Part shown: positions 61,968-64,000 of the stretch, piece after piece
Position numbering within the stretch: the first letter of the stretch is position 1
Layout of the letters: every line of letters begins with the position of its first letter
Assembly: GCF_000294775.2 (NCBI RefSeq)
Contig: NZ_CP015506.1
Coordinates: forward strand, 2,021,501 to 2,085,500
Reading direction: 5' to 3'
Origin: Cytobacillus oceanisediminis 2691
GTDB taxonomy: Bacteria > Bacillota > Bacilli > Bacillales > Cytobacillaceae
Length of the DNA stretch: 64,000 nucleotides
Notes under the pieces: generated by a model
The model's database searches: none
The model's input: the letters and a program-made list of their open reading frames with translations, nothing else
What the model was told of the DNA's origin: nothing
Position numbers and translations under genes: made by a program

Positions 61968-61969
61968 TT

Positions 61970-62416
61970 TTAAAGTCCAAGAATTTGTTTCTTTTTAGCA
62001 TTAAATTCTTCATCGGTTATGATGCCAGCTGCTTTAAGATCTGCAAACTTTTTTAATTCATCTGCACCTGAAGATACAGGAGAAGATCCACTTTCTAATT
62101 TATCTTGATAAGATTCAATAAGTTCTTTTGCTTTTAGAAATTCCTCATACTGTTTCTTTGTATCAAAAGTGATTGTATTTTCATCTTTTACCACATCAGT
62201 CATTTTTCTTCCCTTTTGTTCTGATGAACCTGAGAAAGCAAATTGTATAAATCCTACAGTTAAGCCTGGCTTTTTCACTTGAATCCCCGTAATAGACTTA
62301 ATACGTATTTCCTTTTCTCCCTTTCCACCACCAAAAATACGACCGAACTTCAAAATAACCTTAGATGGTGTAACTGTTAATGTACCGTTCTTTCCTTTTA
62401 AAACTAAATCACTCAT
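61970..62416 (-). CDS. DUF4429/SHOCT domain protein
   Basis: 148 residues. N-terminal beta domain (LKGKNGTLTVTPSKVILKFG ... IRIKSITGIQVKKPGLTVGF), PH-like DUF4429 type, and a C-terminal SHOCT motif (ELKKFADLKAAGIITDEEFN AKKK). GAGGGGG precedes the ATG. Typical prophage accessory protein; role unknown. Confidence 0.82.
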   Translation of the reverse strand: MSDLVLKGKNGTLTVTPSKVILKFGRIFGGGKGEKEIRIKSITGIQVKKPGLTVGFIQFAFSGSSEQKGRKMTDVVKDENTITFDTKKQYEEFLKAKELIESYQDKLESGSSPVSSGADELKKFADLKAAGIITDEEFNAKKKQILGL

Positions 62417-62506
62417 TCCAAATCCCCCTCATTAATCCTTATATTTTCTAATTTAATTATATACGAGATTTGATTTATAAAGTTTCATTTTTTTCCAATT
62501 TAGTAA

Positions 62507-62707
62507 TTATTTTCGCTCATATAGATCATCTACTTTAACACCCAATAAATCAGCTAATATGAACGCTTTATCCAAGGGAGGATAGGATCTTCCAGCTAAC
62601 CAATTAGACAATTGTGTAGGTGTAATTCCGATTTTTTTTGCTACGTATTTTTTCATTAATCCTCTTTCCTCAATCCAATAGCCGATTTTACATTCCATAC
62701 TAGCCAT
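62507..62707 (-). CDS. XRE-family transcriptional regulator
   Basis: 66 residues, one helix-turn-helix domain: MKKYVAKKIGITPTQLSNWL, then DKAFILADLLGVKVDDLYER. GAGGTG precedes the ATG. It is the first gene of the minus-strand accessory cluster and lies beside the AT-rich control region, so it may be a second switch between this cluster and the rightward genes. Confidence 0.82.
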   Translation of the reverse strand: MASMECKIGYWIEERGLMKKYVAKKIGITPTQLSNWLAGRSYPPLDKAFILADLLGVKVDDLYERK

Positions 62708-62838
62708 ATAAACACCTCATGAAGGTATTCTCTCTATGTTGTACAAACCCTTTCAAAATAAAAATGAATTTTAATCAAAAAAAATTTGGAGTACAAGATA
62801 ACTTTTCAGCATTTGCCCATATAGATATTTTAACTAGC

Positions 62839-62914
62839 AAATATATCAGTAAATACATTTACAAATATAGCAATAAATATATCTGCTAAATGTTTATATC
62901 CAAATATATTTCTA
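62839..62914. repeat. Iteron-like array, ~12-bp period
   Basis: AAATA (once AAATG) recurs at 62839, 62851, 62863, 62875, 62888 and 62902: spacings 12, 12, 12, 13, 14. The units share aaatatatc-like cores. It lies in a very AT-rich gap between divergent transcription units (62708-63042). Confidence 0.55.
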
Positions 62915-62971
62915 CCGTGTCCATCCATTAATAATAAACAATTTTAAAAAACATTTAGAGAGACATGTGAC

Positions 62972-63016
62972 CGGGAAGGAAGGAGAGGGGGCACGGGGGG
63001 GGGAGAGGAAGGAAAC
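62972..63016 (+). other. G-rich purine tract, possible G-quadruplex
   Basis: Runs of GGG, GG, GG, GGGGG and nine G in 45 bases of almost pure purine, in an otherwise AT-rich region, about 30 bases before a gene start. Confidence 0.6.
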
Positions 63017-63042
63017 CAATTTTAATTAAGGGAGAGAGATAA

Positions 63043-63153
63043 ATGATAAAATTTGTCCTTATCGGTAGTTACATTGTTCATAAAATTTATTGGAAACATG
63101 CTAATAAAAAGGTGTTAATTTCATGGAATAGCTTTTTTAAGGATGTGGCTTAG
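63043..63153 (+). CDS. 36-residue hydrophobic/basic peptide
   Basis: MIKFVLIGSYIVHKIYWKHA then NKKVLISWNSFFKDVA. AAGGGAGAG precedes the ATG, and the stop (TAG) abuts the next ATG, so it is coupled. Not recognised. Confidence 0.5.
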   Translation: MIKFVLIGSYIVHKIYWKHANKKVLISWNSFFKDVA

Positions 63154-63531
63154 ATGAGAGGAACAGCTTATCCAATTATTGCAGATAAACTAAAAACTAA
63201 GTATGAAAGCTTTAAATGGAATCAGCATGAACCAGGTATGGATGTTTTCACCGATCTTAATAAAGTAAAAACTTATTGTGGAAACTTTGGAGATTCAGTT
63301 CAGGAAACGACTTGTTGGTTAGACACGTTTAATTGGAGCATTATGAAACAAACAAAGCTTTCTGAAGATATATACCAGTTTATCTCCCATAGATCAGGTA
63401 TCGTAAGAAGGTCAATTGATAATGAAGTTGAGAATTTTCATATCAATTGGGAAGCACTCGATCCAATAAAAGATACTGTCCTTGAGCAATTCAAGAAAGG
63501 AGTATTTAACTTTATTGATCTAATGATTTAG
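63154..63531 (+). CDS. Hypothetical prophage protein
   Basis: 125 residues, starting right at the preceding stop: MRGTAYPIIADKLKTKYESF, then TCWLDTFNWSIMKQTKLSED. Mixed helical. No family recognised. First larger gene of the rightward operon that leaves the window. Confidence 0.65.
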   Translation: MRGTAYPIIADKLKTKYESFKWNQHEPGMDVFTDLNKVKTYCGNFGDSVQETTCWLDTFNWSIMKQTKLSEDIYQFISHRSGIVRRSIDNEVENFHINWEALDPIKDTVLEQFKKGVFNFIDLMI

Positions 63532-63545
63532 GGAGGGTTAAGCAA

Positions 63546-63890
63546 ATGATACTTGCAGCAAAGAAAAAAGAGGTATTTACGGTGAGTGAGTTTTTAGCCC
63601 GTCAGCCAAAAGAACCTACTCAAAGTAATACACCTCATATTCCATTGTATGGTTACATGGGACTTGATACAACTTCAAGAAGCTTTTTTAGTGAATATGA
63701 TTTCAATACACCTTACTATATAGTTTTTGGAATTGCGGGAGTCCTTTTGGTATCAACCTTAATTGAAAATGTTTTTGTTGCTCATGGTAATCCTCGAAAA
63801 GCTGAACAGGTTAAAGCATTTACTCAATTTGCAATGCCAGTTGTATTTTACATCTTCCTTGCTGTAGGGATATTTAAAGTATTTCTATAA
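63546..63890 (+). CDS. Hypothetical membrane protein
   Basis: 114 residues with two hydrophobic helices: YYIVFGIAGVLLVSTLI and FAMPVVFYIFLAVGIFKVF. TAGGGAGGG precedes the ATG. It comes directly before a gene that resembles phage FtsK-type proteins, so both may act in one membrane-associated process. Confidence 0.65.
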   Translation: MILAAKKKEVFTVSEFLARQPKEPTQSNTPHIPLYGYMGLDTTSRSFFSEYDFNTPYYIVFGIAGVLLVSTLIENVFVAHGNPRKAEQVKAFTQFAMPVVFYIFLAVGIFKVFL

Positions 63891-63901
63891 GAGGTGGTCG
63901 A

Positions 63902-64000
63902 ATGTTCTCTTTGAAGGATTATCTGTATAAACAAAAAGTAAAATCAAAATTATTGGACTGTTTTAGATCTGCAGAAATTTATTTCACAGCAAAGGCTGGC
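63902..64000 (+). CDS. 5' end of a gene, possibly an FtsK/SpoIIIE-type phage DNA translocase (truncated by window)
   Basis: 33 codons visible: MFSLKDYLYKQKVKSKLLDC then FRSAEIYFTAKAG. GAGGTGG precedes the ATG. The N-terminal pattern recalls the FtsK/SpoIIIE-domain genes found beside replication genes of Bacillus phages and plasmids, but too little is present to be sure. Confidence 0.35.
   Translation, partial: MFSLKDYLYKQKVKSKLLDCFRSAEIYFTAKAG

Larger units (their letters stand above)
28944..64000. mobile_element. HK97-type siphophage prophage, left and central part (right end not in window)
   Basis: Runs from the integrase behind yneF through immunity, replication, packaging, head, tail, lysis and post-lysis genes. 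It is more AT-rich than the flanking chromosome. No right attachment site or return to core genes is seen before base 64000, so the element exceeds 35 kb. Confidence 0.92.

Overview
The window is Bacillaceae (Firmicutes) chromosome. Its core gene order follows Bacillus: mutL - miaA - hfq - spoVK, then hflX - ynbB - glnR - glnA, then lexA / yneA - yneB - ynzC - tkt - sirA - yneF. Sporulation genes (spoVK, sirA with a Spo0A box), strong Shine-Dalgarno sequences and frequent TTG/GTG starts agree with this. The genus cannot be fixed from sequence alone; a Cytobacillus/Mesobacillus-type genome is plausible.

Layout. (1) 1-5.6 kb: core genes (3' part of mutL, mreBH on the minus strand, miaA, hfq, spoVK, a glutaredoxin), with an unrecognised structured, RNA-like intergenic block at 4033-4251. 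(2) 5.85-14.9 kb: a sulfolactate catabolism regulon. It has an (S)-sulfolactate dehydrogenase-like gene, suyAB (sulfolactate sulfo-lyase), a comC-like dehydrogenase, a FadR-type regulator, a YeiH/SuyZ-type exporter and a three-gene TRAP transporter. Five copies of one 19-bp palindromic operator (TGGTTGGGTCACCCAACCA and variants) sit just downstream of the promoters and tie these units together. (3) 14.9-28.9 kb: core genes again. They are interrupted after glnA by a small patch with an HNH pseudogene, paired CBO0543-like membrane proteins, a broken membrane gene and a decayed copy of the glnA 3' end. The SOS region (lexA/yneA with three LexA boxes) and tkt-sirA-yneF follow.

(4) 28.94 kb to the window end: the left and central part of a prophage inserted behind yneF. 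In order: integrase, XRE repressor with three operator copies, small early genes, a GIY-YIG protein, a RepA-like replication protein, and a 913-residue protein. That protein carries the double-psi beta-barrel signatures of single-subunit QDE-1/YonO-type RNA polymerases (D-G-A-G...Q-x-R...K-G, then DYDGD). Next come an HNH-AP2 endonuclease, an orphan C5 DNA methyltransferase and a complete HK97-type siphophage block: terminase, portal, protease, capsid, connectors, tail tube, frameshifted tail chaperone, tape measure, baseplate, tail spike, holin and amidase. Behind lysis is a minus-strand accessory set, then an AT-rich region with a 12-bp iteron-like array and a G-rich tract, then the first genes of a further rightward operon that runs off the window. 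The portal gene has an in-frame amber codon, so the prophage may be defective or rely on readthrough.

The most interesting element is the RNA polymerase-like protein at 35261-38002. It lies directly ahead of the structural genes, so the phage may transcribe its late region with its own single-chain RNA polymerase, as SPbeta does with YonO.
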